Shown here one piece after another: positions 21,816-32,373 of a stretch of DNA of 64,000 nucleotides (within the stretch, counting starts at the first letter, position 1; every line of letters begins with the position of its first letter). This DNA comes from Betaproteobacteria bacterium. Its GTDB lineage: Bacteria > Pseudomonadota > Gammaproteobacteria > Burkholderiales > Usitatibacteraceae. Position numbers and translations under genes: made by a program. The stretch lies in contig JADJSD010000006.1 of assembly GCA_016711875.1 (NCBI GenBank), forward strand, positions 124,001 through 188,000, in the 5' to 3' direction. A model generated the notes under the pieces. That model did no database searches, had not been told where the DNA came from, and saw nothing but the letters and a program-made list of their open reading frames with translations.

Positions 21816-23246
21816 TCAGGCGCGGCGCCTGAAAGCCACGCCGTCTCGCGATCCCGTCGGCGCGCCGCACTCCCACGCGATGTGCCCGCCCACGAAAACG
21901 CGCTCGATGCCGCGCGCCGGGCTGACGGGGCTTTCGAAAGTCGCGGTGTCGATCACCGTGTCGGCATCGAAGATCGTCAGGTCCGCCCGCATGCCGGGCT
22001 TCACGAAGCCGAGACCCTCGAGCCCGAAGCGTTCCGCCGTGAGCCCGGTCATCTTGCGCACGGCCGTCTCGAGGGAGAAGAGGCCCCGCTTGCGGCCGTA
22101 GTGCCCGAGCACGCGCGGAAAGGCGCCCCAGAGCCGCGGATGGGGGAACCGGTCGTGCGGCAAGCCGTCGGATCCGATCATCGTGCCGGGGTGCGCGAGG
22201 ATGCGCTCGACGTCCGCTTCGTCCATGCTGAAGTAGATGGCCCCAGCGGGCTGCAGCTTCGCGATGGCGCCTTCGAGATCGAGCCCCCATTCGCGCGCGA
22301 GGTCGTCGAGGAATCGCCCCGCGCAGTCGGGCAGGGCCTGCGACCACGCGACAAGCACGCGCGAGGCCTGCCGGGCGGAGTCGATGCGCAGCACCGTGGA
22401 GGATGCCGCGTAGGGATAGCAGTCGATGCACACGTCGGCGCCGAGGGCGGCTTCGTCGATGTGCGCCAGGGTTTGCCGCGAGCGCCCAAAGTTGGTGCGG
22501 CCTTGCACCTTGTGGTGCGAGACGACTTGCCGGATGCCGAGTTCGCGCGCGATGCCGATCACCTCGTCGAGGGAATCGATCACGTGGTCGCCCTCGTCGC
22601 GGATGTGCGAGGCGACGACCGCGCCGGTGCCGCGCATAGGCTCGAGGACCCGAAGCACCTCGTCCCGCGTGGCCGCCCGGGCGGGTGCGTAGAAGGTGCC
22701 CGTGGAGACACCCAGCGCGCCGGCCGCGAGCGCCTGCGCCACGTGGGCGCGCATGGCCTCGATCTCGCCCGCGTCGGCCTCCCGATCGAGCGATGCCATC
22801 GTCACGGCGCGGAGCGTCGTGAGGCCCACGAGCACGGCGGCGTTGATGGCCGGCGGGTCGCGCTCCAGCGCGGCGAAGTAGTCGGCGAGCGATTCGAAGA
22901 ACGGGCCGTCGCCGCCCGCGACCAGGTTCAGGGGCGGCACGGGTTCGCGCCGCCCGAGCGGTGCGAGGCTGATGCCGCAGTTGCCGACGACGACGGTCGT
23001 GACGCCCTGGCTCAGCTTGGGCGCCATGCCCGGGTCCGTGAAGAGCAGGCGGTCGTCGTGGGTGTGGGCGTCGATGAAGCCGGGGGCGACGACGAGCCCC
23101 GCGACGTCCAGGACGCGCGCCGAGCCCGTGGCGGGCACCTCGCCCACGGCCACGATGCGATCGCCGGTGATGGCCACGTCGGCGCGCCGGGGCGGGCCGC
23201 CCGTGCCGTCCACGACGGTGCCACCGCGAAGGAGTAGGTCTACCAT
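21816..23246 (-). CDS. N-acyl-D-amino-acid deacylase (D-aminoacylase) family amidohydrolase
   Basis: 476 residues. The family hydrolyses N-acyl-D-amino acids to D-amino acids and a carboxylate. The amidohydrolase barrel shows His61 and His63 in GFIDAHTHDDRLLF, the family cysteine at 90 in VVVGNCGISLAPL, further metal or active-site histidines in VASHIRDEGDHV and QVVSHHKVQG, and the catalytic Asp in MIGSDGLPHDRFPHPR. The C-terminus has the usual GLxxRGxIxxGxxADLxxFD variant (FVKPGMRADLTIFDADTVID). The length agrees with known D-aminoacylases (about 480). It is divergent from the Dpp-type importer operon at 23409, suggesting a shared role in modified D-amino-acid or ureido-compound use. It meets the PPK2 gene tail to tail, 12 bases apart. 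Confidence 0.85.
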   Translation of the reverse strand: MVDLLLRGGTVVDGTGGPPRRADVAITGDRIVAVGEVPATGSARVLDVAGLVVAPGFIDAHTHDDRLLFTDPGMAPKLSQGVTTVVVGNCGISLAPLGRREPVPPLNLVAGGDGPFFESLADYFAALERDPPAINAAVLVGLTTLRAVTMASLDREADAGEIEAMRAHVAQALAAGALGVSTGTFYAPARAATRDEVLRVLEPMRGTGAVVASHIRDEGDHVIDSLDEVIGIARELGIRQVVSHHKVQGRTNFGRSRQTLAHIDEAALGADVCIDCYPYAASSTVLRIDSARQASRVLVAWSQALPDCAGRFLDDLAREWGLDLEGAIAKLQPAGAIYFSMDEADVERILAHPGTMIGSDGLPHDRFPHPRLWGAFPRVLGHYGRKRGLFSLETAVRKMTGLTAERFGLEGLGFVKPGMRADLTIFDADTVIDTATFESPVSPARGIERVFVGGHIAWECGAPTGSRDGVAFRRRA

Positions 23247-23314
23247 GATGGGCGGGGTCGATTGCGGGAGGGGCCAGTGTCGGGCTTGCCGGGCCCCTTG
23301 GCAATCGGAGTATC

Positions 23315-23343
23315 TTGTCGCTGGTATGTCCCTTGCTTAGACT
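23315..23343 (+). promoter_or_regulatory. Possible promoter for the peptide-importer operon
   Basis: TTGTCG (23315-23320) and TAGACT (23338-23343) are separated by 17 bases and each match 4 of 6 sigma-70 consensus positions. They lie 66 bases upstream of the importer's first start, in the 162-base gap between divergent genes. AAAGG at 23396-23400 would serve as ribosome-binding site. The call rests only on spacing and similarity. No clear operator palindrome was seen in the gap. Confidence 0.3.
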
Positions 23344-23408
23344 CGCGAGGCGGGCTCCCACCGGCCCGCCCGCTCTCACCGTTCCCCTGGCATCGAAAGG
23401 TCGCACTC

Positions 23409-25004
23409 ATGACATTCCCCCGCATCGCTTCCGGCCGGCAACTCGCCGCCGCCGTCCTCGGTTGCTGTCTCCTCCTGCCCGGCGCGGCGCTCGCGCAATC
23501 GGGCAAGACGCTCAAGTTCATCCCCGAGGCGGACCTGCGCATCCTCGACCCGATCGTCACCACCGCGTACATCACGCGCAATTACGGCTACATGGTGTTC
23601 GACGTGCTGCTCGCCGTGGACGAGAAGTTCCAGATCCAGCCGCAGATGCTCGAGAAGTACGAGGTCTCCGCGGACAAGATCACCTACACCTTCACGCTGC
23701 GCGACGGCCTCAAGTTCCACGACGGCGCGCCGGTGCGCTCGGCCGACTGCATCGCCTCGATCGAGCGCTGGGCCAAGCGCGACGTGTTCGGCCAGAAGCT
23801 CGGCGATCTCACGGATTCCTGGACGGCCGTGAACGCGAAGACCTTCCGCCTCAAGCTCAAGAAGCCCTTCCCGTACGTCCTGGACGCGCTCGCGAAGCCT
23901 TCCTCCAACGTGCCCTTCATCATGCCCGAGCGCATGGCGAAGACCGACGCGAGCACCCCCGTCACCGAATCGATCGGCTCCGGCCCCTTCAAGTTCGTGA
24001 AGGCCGAGTGGGTGCCGGGCAACAAGGTCGTGTTCGTGAAGAACGCCGACTACGTGCCGCGCAAGGAAGCGCCGTCCTGGGGCGCCGGCGGCAAGGTCGC
24101 CAAGGTGGACCGCGTGGAATGGATCTACATCCCCGATTCCGCCACGGCCGCCGCGGCGCTGAATGCGGGCGAGGTGGACTGGTGGCAGCAGATGCCGCCG
24201 GACCTGATCCCGCTCCTCGCCAAGAACAAGGACGTGAAGATCGAGAACACGGATCCGCTGGGCTCCATCGGCCTGCTGCGCTTCAACCACCTGCAGCCCC
24301 CGTTCAACAACGTGAAGCTTCGCGAGGCAGTCCTCGCCGTGGTCAACCAGAACGACTACGCCATCGCCATCGCGGGCGACCCCAAGAACGGCAAGCCCTG
24401 TGCCTCGTTCTTCACCTGCGGCACGCCGCTCGCCAACAGCGCGGGCTCCACGGTCCTCACCGGCAAGCGCGACTTCGAGCGCGCCAAGGCCCTGGTCAAG
24501 GAATCGGGCTACAAGGGCGAGAAGGTCATCATCCTCGACGCGACGGACCAGCCCATCGTCCACTCGCAGGCCCTGGTAACGGCCGACCTGCTCAAGAAGA
24601 TCGGCATCAACGCCGAGCTCGCCGCGAGCGACTGGGGCACGGTCATCACGCGCCGCGCCTCCAAGGAGCCGGTGGAGAAGGGCGGCTGGAGCATCCTGCA
24701 CACGTGGTTCGTGGGTCCGGACATCGTGAGCCCCGCGCTCAACTCGCCCCTGCGCGGTGCCGGCGAGAAGAGCTGGTTCGGCTGGCCCAACGACCCGAAG
24801 CTCGAGGAACTGCGCGACAAGTGGTTCGACGCCCCCACCCTCGCGGACCAGAAGAAGGCCGCCGAGGAGCTGCAGCTGCAGGGCTGGAAGACGATCCCCT
24901 ACATCCCGACGGCGCAGCTCATCATCCCGACGGCGTATCGCAGCAACATCCCCGGCATCATCAAGAGCCCGGTGACCTTCCTGTGGAACGTGGAGAAGAA
25001 GTAA
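23409..25004 (+). CDS. ABC transporter substrate-binding protein, peptide/nickel (DppA/OppA) family
   Basis: 531 residues from ATG 23409, chosen because the signal peptide (RQLAAAVLGCCLLLPGAALAQ) follows directly; an upstream in-frame start would put 49 odd residues before it. Mature protein has the SBP_bac_5 pattern: LRILDPIVTTAYITRNYGYM, YTFTLRDGLKFHDGAPVRSA, GSGPFKFVKAEWVPGNKVVF, LLRFNHLQPPFNNVKLREAV and the C-terminal WNVEK. It captures a peptide-like or opine-like ligand in the periplasm and passes it to the permeases encoded next. Four cysteines in KPCASFFTCG and elsewhere may form a disulfide. It is first gene of a nine-gene run, 29 bases before the first permease. Confidence 0.9.
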   Translation: MTFPRIASGRQLAAAVLGCCLLLPGAALAQSGKTLKFIPEADLRILDPIVTTAYITRNYGYMVFDVLLAVDEKFQIQPQMLEKYEVSADKITYTFTLRDGLKFHDGAPVRSADCIASIERWAKRDVFGQKLGDLTDSWTAVNAKTFRLKLKKPFPYVLDALAKPSSNVPFIMPERMAKTDASTPVTESIGSGPFKFVKAEWVPGNKVVFVKNADYVPRKEAPSWGAGGKVAKVDRVEWIYIPDSATAAAALNAGEVDWWQQMPPDLIPLLAKNKDVKIENTDPLGSIGLLRFNHLQPPFNNVKLREAVLAVVNQNDYAIAIAGDPKNGKPCASFFTCGTPLANSAGSTVLTGKRDFERAKALVKESGYKGEKVIILDATDQPIVHSQALVTADLLKKIGINAELAASDWGTVITRRASKEPVEKGGWSILHTWFVGPDIVSPALNSPLRGAGEKSWFGWPNDPKLEELRDKWFDAPTLADQKKAAEELQLQGWKTIPYIPTAQLIIPTAYRSNIPGIIKSPVTFLWNVEKK

Positions 25005-25033
25005 TCGCGCTTCCGCTCCGCCGGTAACGCGCT

Positions 25034-25975
25034 GTGCTCGGCTACACCCTGCGTCGTCTCGCCGCGACCATCCCCGTCATGGGGGTGGTCGCGCTCTTCG
25101 TCTTTTCGCTGCTCTACCTGAGCCCGGGCGACCCGGCGGCCATCATCGCCGGCGACATCGCCACCGAAGAGGACATCGCGAAGATCCGCGCGCGCCTGGG
25201 TCTCGACCAGCCCTATTTCATCCGCTTCGGCACCTGGCTCTGGGCCCTCGCGCAGGGCGACCTGGGCACTTCCATCTTCACCGGGCTCCCGGTCACCACG
25301 CTCATCGGCCAGCGGCTCGAGCCCACGCTCGCGCTCACCCTGTGCACGCTGGTGGTGGCCGTGGCGCTCGCCGTGCCCCTGGGCGTCATCGCGGCGGCGC
25401 GCGCCGGCGGCTGGATCGACCGCGTGGTGATGGCCGTCTCCGTGGTGGGCTTCTCGGTGCCGGTCTTCGTGCTCGCGTACGGCCTGGTGCTGCTCTTCGC
25501 CGTGCAGCTGGAGTGGCTGCCGGTGCAGGGCTACACGCCGCTCAAGGAGGGCTTCTGGCCGTTCCTGCGCCACATGATCCTGCCGTCGGTGGCCCTGGGC
25601 CTCACCTACATGGCGCTCATCGCGCGAATCACCCGCGCGAGCATGCTCGACGTCCTCTCGCAGGACTACGTCCGCACCGCCCACGCGAAGGGCCTCGCGC
25701 CCGGCACGGTGCTGGTGCGCCACGCGCTCAAGAACGCGGCCGTGCCCATCGTCACCATCATCGGCATCGGCATCGCCCTGCTGATCGGGGGCGTGGTGGT
25801 CACGGAGACGGTCTTCGCGATTCCCGGCATCGGCCGCCTCGTCGTCGACGCGATCCTGCGCCGCGACTACCCCATCATCCAGGGCGTGACGCTGCTCTTC
25901 TCGGCCGTCTACGTCCTCGTGAACCTGCTGGTCGACCTGAGCTACGTGTTCTTCGACCCGAGGATCCGCTATTGA
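25034..25975 (+). CDS. ABC transporter permease, DppB type
   Basis: 313 residues from GTG 25034 (MLGYTLRRLAATIPVMGVVA). Six membrane segments are visible, starting with ATIPVMGVVALFVFSLLYL and followed by a periplasmic loop DPAAIIAGDIATEEDIAKIR, typical of DppB/OppB. The cytoplasmic EAA loop reads DYVRTAHAKGLAPGTVLVRH, and the end VFFDPRIRY is the family C-terminus. Forms the transmembrane channel with the next gene's product. Nine bases separate the two permease genes. Confidence 0.9.
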   Translation: MLGYTLRRLAATIPVMGVVALFVFSLLYLSPGDPAAIIAGDIATEEDIAKIRARLGLDQPYFIRFGTWLWALAQGDLGTSIFTGLPVTTLIGQRLEPTLALTLCTLVVAVALAVPLGVIAAARAGGWIDRVVMAVSVVGFSVPVFVLAYGLVLLFAVQLEWLPVQGYTPLKEGFWPFLRHMILPSVALGLTYMALIARITRASMLDVLSQDYVRTAHAKGLAPGTVLVRHALKNAAVPIVTIIGIGIALLIGGVVVTETVFAIPGIGRLVVDAILRRDYPIIQGVTLLFSAVYVLVNLLVDLSYVFFDPRIRY

Positions 25976-25984
25976 ACGCGGCCC

Positions 25985-26874
25985 ATGGCTGAGGCCAATC
26001 CCGCCAGCCCGCCCGTGGTGACGCCGGTGAATTCCGGCACCGCCTGGCGGCGGCTGGGCGCCGCGCTGCGCCGCCACCCCACCGCCATCGCCGGTGGCGT
26101 CACGCTGCTCGTCATGATCCTGGTCGCCGTGCTGGCCCCGTGGCTGGGCACCGTCGATCCGACGGACGTCTCCCCCATCCGGCGCCTGAAGCCCCCGTCG
26201 GCGGAGTACTGGTTCGGCACGGACATGCTCGGGCGCGACGTCTACAGCCGCGTGATCTACGGCACGCGGGTCTCGCTCACGGTCGGCCTCGCGGTGGCCT
26301 TCGTCGCGACGCTCATCGGCCTGGCCATCGGGCTCGTCACGGGCTTCGTGCGCTGGCTGGACGCCATCGTGATGCGCGTGATGGATGGCCTCATGTCCAT
26401 TCCCTCCGTGCTCCTCGCCATTGCGCTCATCGCGCTCACCAAGGCGAGCCTCACGAACGTGATCGCCGCCATCGCCATCGCGGAGATCCCGCGCGTGGTC
26501 CGGCTCGTGCGCAGCCTCGTGCTGCAGCTTCGCGAGCAGCCCTACGTCGAGGCGGCGGTGGCCTCGGGCACGCGCGTGCCGATGATCCTCCTTCGCCACA
26601 TCCTGCCCAACACCGTGGCCCCGCTGCTCGTCCAGGCCACCTACATCTGCGCCTCCGCGATGATCACCGAGGCCATCCTGTCGTTCATCGGCGCCGGCAC
26701 GCCGCCCAACATCCCGAGCTGGGGCAACATCATGGCCGAGTCGCGCAGCCTCATCCAGATCGCCGGCACCATCCTGCTCTTCCCCGGCATCTTCCTGTCG
26801 CTCACGGTGCTGTCGGTGAACCTGCTGGGCGACGGCATGCGCGATGCGCTCGATCCCCGTCTCGCGAGGCGCCT

Positions 26875-26878
<4 letters not shown>
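25985..26878 (+). CDS. ABC transporter permease, DppC type
   Basis: 297 residues from ATG 25985. The N-terminal tail carries the OppC_N helix (HPTAIAGGVTLLVMILVAVL). The signature YWFGTDMLGRDVYSRVIYGT is diagnostic of DppC/OppC permeases. The EAA loop is EAAVASGTRVPMILLRHILP, and the C-terminal helix ends NLLGDGMRDALDPRL, again typical. It is the second half of the importer channel. Its stop TGA overlaps the GTG start of the first ATPase (GTGA), indicating translational coupling. Confidence 0.9.
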
Positions 26879-27893
<1,015 letters not shown>

Positions 27894-27897
<4 letters not shown>

Positions 27898-28952
27898 GCG
27901 AAACGGCGAGCGTCCCGGCCCCGGCCACCTTGCCGACGCCCGGCAACGCACTTCTCGAGGTGCAGGGCCTGCGCAAGTATTACCCGACGCGCCAGGGCCT
28001 CTTCGCCGCCGGCGCGCCCAAGGTGCACGCGGTCGACGGCGTGAGCTTCTGGATCCGCGAGGGCGAGACGCTCGGCCTCGTCGGCGAATCGGGCTGCGGC
28101 AAGTCCACCACGGGCAAGCTCATCCTGCGGCTCCAGGACCCGAGCGCGGGCAGCATCCAGTGGCGCGGTCGCGAGATCACGGACCTGAACGCGGGCGAGA
28201 TGCGCATCATCCGCAAGGAGCTGCAGGCCGTCTTCCAGGACCCGTACGCCTCGCTCAACCCGCGCATGCGCGCCGGCGAGATCGTGGCCGAGCCGCTGCG
28301 CAACTTCGGCGAGATGACCGGCAGCGAGCGCAAGGAACGCGTCGCGCAACTCTTCGCACGCGTGGGACTTCGCCCCGACCAGCTCGTGAAGTACCCGTAC
28401 GAGTTCTCCGGCGGGCAGCGCCAGCGCCTGGGCATCGCGCGCGCCCTGTCCGTGAACCCGAAGCTCATCGTCTGCGACGAGCCGGTCTCGGCGCTCGACG
28501 TCTCCGTGCAGGCGCAGGTGATCAACCTGCTCATGGACCTGCAGGAGGAGCTGGGCCTTTCCTACCTTTTCATCGCGCACGACCTCGCCGTGGTTGAGCA
28601 CATCAGCCACCGCGTGGCCGTGATGTACCTGGGCAAGGTCGTGGAGATCGCGCCCAAGCGGACGATCTTCACCGCGCCCGCGCATCCGTACACCGAGGCG
28701 CTGCTGGAAGCCGTGCCCGTGGCATCGCCCGGCCTGCGGCGCGCGCGCAAGGTGCTGGGCGGCGACGTGCCGAGCCCGATCAACCCGCCTTCCGGTTGCC
28801 GGTTCCACACGCGCTGCCCCTACGTGGAGGCGCGTTGCCGCGAAGTGGAGCCGCCCCTCGTGGCCATCGCACCGGACCACCTCGTCGCCTGCCACCTGCG
28901 GCCCGGCAGTATCATGACGGATCCCGCTTCCGGTCCGACTCCCGCTGCATGA
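27894..28952 (+). CDS. ABC transporter ATPase, DppF type
   Basis: 352 residues from ATG 27894 (ATGA overlap with the previous stop). Walker A GESGCGKSTTGKLIL, Q-loop VFQDPYASLNPRMR (the DPYASLNP form is typical of DppF/OppF), signature EFSGGQRQRLGIARAL, Walker B LIVCDEPVSALDVS, and switch His in FIAHDLAVVEHIS. The C-terminal domain again has the cysteine pattern GCRFHTRCPYVEARC. The N-terminal 20 residues are Pro/Ala-rich and look unstructured. The stop overlaps the diaminopropionate lyase start, linking transporter and enzyme genes in one transcript. Confidence 0.92.
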
Positions 28953-30169
28953 CGCTCCGCCCGAATTCCTCCGCCCGCGCCTTTCGCAACCCCGCCGCCG
29001 CCCCTCCTTCCGAGCCGTACGGCCCGGCGCGCTCGCGCGGCCTGAACGCCGAAGGGTTCGCCGCCGCGTTCGCCGGGATTTCCCGCTGGCCGGGCTACGC
29101 GGCCACACCCCTCGTCGAATTGCCCGCCCTCGCGCGCGAGATGGGCCTCGCCAGGCTCTGGTACAAGGACGAGCGATCGCGCTTCGGCCTGAAGAGTTTC
29201 AAGGCCCTGGGCGGCGCCTATGCCGTCGCGAACGTGCTGCGCGCGAAGGTGGCCGCGGCCCTCGGGCGCGACGTACCCGGTGGTGAACTCGTGGACGGCC
29301 GGCATGCCGCTCTCGTCGCGAAAGAGACGGTCACCTGCGCGACGGACGGCAACCACGGCCGCTCGGTCGCGTGGGGCGCGCGCCTCTTCGGGTGCCGCTG
29401 CGTGATCTACGTGCACGAGACCGTCTCGCAGGGCCGGCGCGACGCCATCGCCGCCTATGGCGCCGAGGTCGTGGAGGTGAAGGGCACCTACGACGACGCG
29501 GTTCGCCACGCCGCGGCGCAGGCGGCCGCCCACGGCTGGACCGTCGTCTCGGACACCTCCTATCCGGGCTACACCGCCATCCCCACCGACGTGATGCACG
29601 GCTACGGCGTGATGGCCGAGGAGGTCGCGGCGCAACTCGGCGAGGTGCCGCCGACGCACGTGCTCGTGCAGGCCGGCGTGGGTGCGTTCGCGGGCGCGAT
29701 GTGCGCCCACTTCTGGATCCGCTGGGGCGAACGCCGTCCGCGCTTCGTCGTCGTCGAACCGCTGGAGGCCGACTGCATCTACAGGAGCCTCGAGGCGGGT
29801 CATCCCGTCGTCGTGGGCGGGGCGCTCGATACCGCCATGGCCGGGCTCGCCTGCGGTGAAGTGTCCGAGCTCGCGTGGCCCATCCTGTCGGGGGGTGCGA
29901 ACGTCGCCGTCGCCATCGGGGACGAGGACGCCTTCGCGGCCATGCGCCGCCTCGCGAATCCCACCGACAGCGACCCCGCGGTCGTCTCCGGCGAGACGGG
30001 CGGGGCGGGCCTGGGAGCCCTCATCGCCGCTGCGCGCGATCCCGCGATCCGCTCGGCGCTGGACCTCGAGCCGAATTCCCGCGTGCTCATCCTCGGCAGC
30101 GAGGGCGACACGGATCCCGTCATCTACCGCACGATCGTCGGCCGCAGCGCCGAGGAGGTACTCGCATGA
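28949..30169 (+). CDS. dpaL: Diaminopropionate ammonia-lyase
   Basis: 406 residues from ATG 28949 (ATGA overlap). A fold-type II PLP enzyme that converts 2,3-diaminopropionate to pyruvate and two ammonia molecules. The PLP lysine is Lys85 in RFGLKSFKALGGAYAVA. CATDGNHGRSVAWGARLFG is the diagnostic phosphate or carboxylate-binding segment of this family, and the active-site Asp of ATDGNHG distinguishes it from threonine dehydratases. HVLVQAGVGAFAGAM and the late GETGGAGLGAL phosphate loop also match. It resembles E. coli YgeX. Position between an importer and two N-carbamoyl hydrolases suggests that those supply its substrate. Confidence 0.93.
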   Translation: MTLRPNSSARAFRNPAAAPPSEPYGPARSRGLNAEGFAAAFAGISRWPGYAATPLVELPALAREMGLARLWYKDERSRFGLKSFKALGGAYAVANVLRAKVAAALGRDVPGGELVDGRHAALVAKETVTCATDGNHGRSVAWGARLFGCRCVIYVHETVSQGRRDAIAAYGAEVVEVKGTYDDAVRHAAAQAAAHGWTVVSDTSYPGYTAIPTDVMHGYGVMAEEVAAQLGEVPPTHVLVQAGVGAFAGAMCAHFWIRWGERRPRFVVVEPLEADCIYRSLEAGHPVVVGGALDTAMAGLACGEVSELAWPILSGGANVAVAIGDEDAFAAMRRLANPTDSDPAVVSGETGGAGLGALIAAARDPAIRSALDLEPNSRVLILGSEGDTDPVIYRTIVGRSAEEVLA

Positions 30170-31416
30170 CCCCCGCCACGCCCGATCGCATCGACACCCT
30201 CCGCATCGACGGCATGCGCCTCCTGGATCGCCTGGCGGCCATGGCCCGGATCGGCTGGAAGGACAACGCCTGCTGCCGCCTCGCCCTCACCGACGAGGAC
30301 CGCGAGGGCCGCGACCAGCTCGTGGCCTGGATGAAGGCGGCCGGGCTCACGGTCTCGATCGACCCGGTGGGCAACATCTTCGGGCTGCGCCCGGGCACCG
30401 ACCCTTCCGCCGCGCCGGTGATGACGGGCTCGCACATCGACACCGTGCGCACCGGCGGCAAGTACGACGGCAACCTCGGCGTGCTGGGCGGGCTGGAAGT
30501 CGCGATGACGCTCAACGATGCCGGCGTGAAGACCCGCCGGGGTCTCGTCGTCGCCGCCTTCTCGAACGAGGAGGGCGCGCGCTTCCACCCGGACATCCTG
30601 GGCTCCATGGTCTTCGCGGGCGGGCTCACGCTCGAGGAGGCCTACGGCACGGTCGCCATCGACGGCAAGCGCTATGGCGAAGAGCTGGACCGCATCGGCT
30701 ACCGCGGCGACGCCCCCGTGCCGGCGTTCGAGCCGCACGCGTACGTCGAGCTGCACATCGAGCAGGGCCCCATCCTGGACATCGAGGGCGTCACCATCGG
30801 CGCCGTGAGGAATCTCCAGGGCATCTCGTGGCAGGAAGTGTCCATCGTCGGGCAGTCCAACCACGCGGGCACCACGCCCATGCACCTGCGGCGGGACGCA
30901 GGCTACTGCGCGGCGGCCATCGGCATGGAACTGCGCGCGATCGCGAGGGAGATGGGCGGCAGCCAGGTGTGCACGATGGGCGCGGCGAACCTGCACCCGA
31001 ACCTCATCAACGTGATCGCGGCGCGTGCGCTCGTCACGGTGGACATCCGCAACACGTCCGAGGAGCTGCTGCAGAAGGCCGAGAAGCGCTTCGCGGATTT
31101 TCTCGTGCGCCTGGCATCGGAAGAGAAGGTCACCATCACCACCAAGTCCCTGGCGCGCTTCCAGCCCGTGAAGTTCGACGACGGCGTCGCGGACCTCATC
31201 GCGCGCCACGCCCGGGCCCTGGGCCTTTCCTGCCGCGACATGACCTCCGGCGCCGGCCACGACGCGCAGATGCTGGCGCGGATGTGCCCGTCGGCGATGA
31301 TCTTCGTTCCCTCGGTGAAGGGCATCAGCCACAACGGCGCCGAACACACGGAGCCCGAAGACCTCGAAGCCGGCGCGAACGTCCTGCTTCAGAGCCTGGT
31401 CGAACTGGCCGCATGA
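30166..31416 (+). CDS. M20 family Zn-dependent hydrolase (N-carbamoyl-L-amino acid hydrolase/ureidoglycolate-type)
   Basis: 416 residues from ATG 30166 (ATGA overlap). Hydantoinase/carbamoylase branch of M20: metal ligands in MTGSHIDTVRTGGKYDGNLG (His and Asp), AFSNEEGARFHP (Glu pair), ELHIEQGPILD (His), with the dimerisation or substrate segment SNHAGTTPMHLRRDA and the final metal His in TSGAGHDAQML. The family removes carbamoyl groups from N-carbamoyl-L-amino acids, beta-ureidopropionate or allantoate. The conserved ISHNGAEHTEPED is typical. It may decarbamoylate an imported ureido compound to give the lyase substrate; this is inference. It could also be an allantoate-type amidohydrolase, but no other ureide genes are nearby. 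Confidence 0.88.
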   Translation: MTPATPDRIDTLRIDGMRLLDRLAAMARIGWKDNACCRLALTDEDREGRDQLVAWMKAAGLTVSIDPVGNIFGLRPGTDPSAAPVMTGSHIDTVRTGGKYDGNLGVLGGLEVAMTLNDAGVKTRRGLVVAAFSNEEGARFHPDILGSMVFAGGLTLEEAYGTVAIDGKRYGEELDRIGYRGDAPVPAFEPHAYVELHIEQGPILDIEGVTIGAVRNLQGISWQEVSIVGQSNHAGTTPMHLRRDAGYCAAAIGMELRAIAREMGGSQVCTMGAANLHPNLINVIAARALVTVDIRNTSEELLQKAEKRFADFLVRLASEEKVTITTKSLARFQPVKFDDGVADLIARHARALGLSCRDMTSGAGHDAQMLARMCPSAMIFVPSVKGISHNGAEHTEPEDLEAGANVLLQSLVELAA

Positions 31417-32363
31417 GCCGGGTCGTCACCGTCGGCGCGGCGCAGCTCGGGCCGATCGCGCGAGCGGAAACGCGAACGCAGGTCGTGGCTCGGATGGTCG
31501 CGATGCTGCACGAAGCGAAAAGGCACGGCGTGGACCTCGTCGTCTTTCCCGAGCTCGCGCTCACGACGTTCTTTCCACGCTGGTATTTCGAGCGGCAGGA
31601 GGAGGTCGACGCCTTCTTCGAGCGCGAGATGCCCGGCCCGGAGACGAAGCCCCTTTTCGAGGAAGCCCGGACGCTCGGCATCGGCTTCTATCTCGGCTAC
31701 GCGGAACTGGCGCACGAGGATGGCCGCGTTCGCCGCTTCAACACGGCGGTGCTCGTGGACCGCCGGGGCGGCATCGTCGGCAAGTACCGCAAGATCCACC
31801 TGCCGGGCCACGCGGAGCACGAACCGTGGCGCGCCTTCCAGCACCTGGAGAAGCGCTATTTCGAGCGCGGCGACCTGGGCTGGCCCGTCTTCCGCGTGGA
31901 GCTCGCGGCGGGCGTGACGGGCCTCGTGGGCATGGCGATCTGCAACGACCGCCGCTGGCCCGAAACCTACCGCGTGATGGGCCTGCAGGGCGTGGAGATG
32001 ATCCTCATCGGCTACAACACGCCGGTGCACAATCCGCCCGCGCCGGACCACGATGCGCTCTCGCACTTCCACAACGAACTCGTGATGCAGGCGGGCGCCT
32101 ACCAGAACGGCACCTGGGTCGTGGGAGTCGCCAAGGCCGGCAGGGAGGAAGGCGTCGAGCAGATCGGCAACTCGATCGTCGCCGCGCCCTCGGGCGAGAT
32201 CGTGGCGGCCTGCACGACGACGGGCGACGAGCTCGCCATCGCCCGCTGCGACCTCGACCGCACGCTCTCCTACAAGAACACCACCTTCAATTTCGCGCGG
32301 CACCGCGAACCCGAGATGTACGGGATGATCGTGGAGCGCAAGGGCGCGATCCCGCCCCCCTGA
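31413..32363 (+). CDS. N-carbamoyl-D-amino-acid hydrolase, nitrilase superfamily
   Basis: 316 residues from ATG 31413 (ATGA overlap). The nitrilase-fold triad is Glu47 in VVFPELALTTFFPRW, Lys127 in GKYRKIHLPGH and Cys177 in VGMAICNDRRWPE. Glu47 and Lys127 fall at the same numbers as in the characterised Agrobacterium enzyme, and the segments ELALTTFFPRW, RAFQHLEKRYFERGD and YNTPVHNPPAPDHD are those of N-carbamoyl-D-amino acid amidohydrolase. It splits N-carbamoyl-D-amino acids to the D-amino acid, CO2 and ammonia. With the M20 carbamoylase beside it, the operon holds two unrelated decarbamoylases of probably opposite stereo- or regio-preference. Confidence 0.92.
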   Translation: MSRVVTVGAAQLGPIARAETRTQVVARMVAMLHEAKRHGVDLVVFPELALTTFFPRWYFERQEEVDAFFEREMPGPETKPLFEEARTLGIGFYLGYAELAHEDGRVRRFNTAVLVDRRGGIVGKYRKIHLPGHAEHEPWRAFQHLEKRYFERGDLGWPVFRVELAAGVTGLVGMAICNDRRWPETYRVMGLQGVEMILIGYNTPVHNPPAPDHDALSHFHNELVMQAGAYQNGTWVVGVAKAGREEGVEQIGNSIVAAPSGEIVAACTTTGDELAIARCDLDRTLSYKNTTFNFARHREPEMYGMIVERKGAIPPP

Positions 32364-32373
32364 GGAGGTCCGC

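Noticed and set aside
28949..30169. Threonine dehydratase or cysteine synthase
   Set aside because: The CATDGNHGRSVAWGA segment and SFKALGG lysine context match diaminopropionate ammonia-lyase, and no ACT domain is present.
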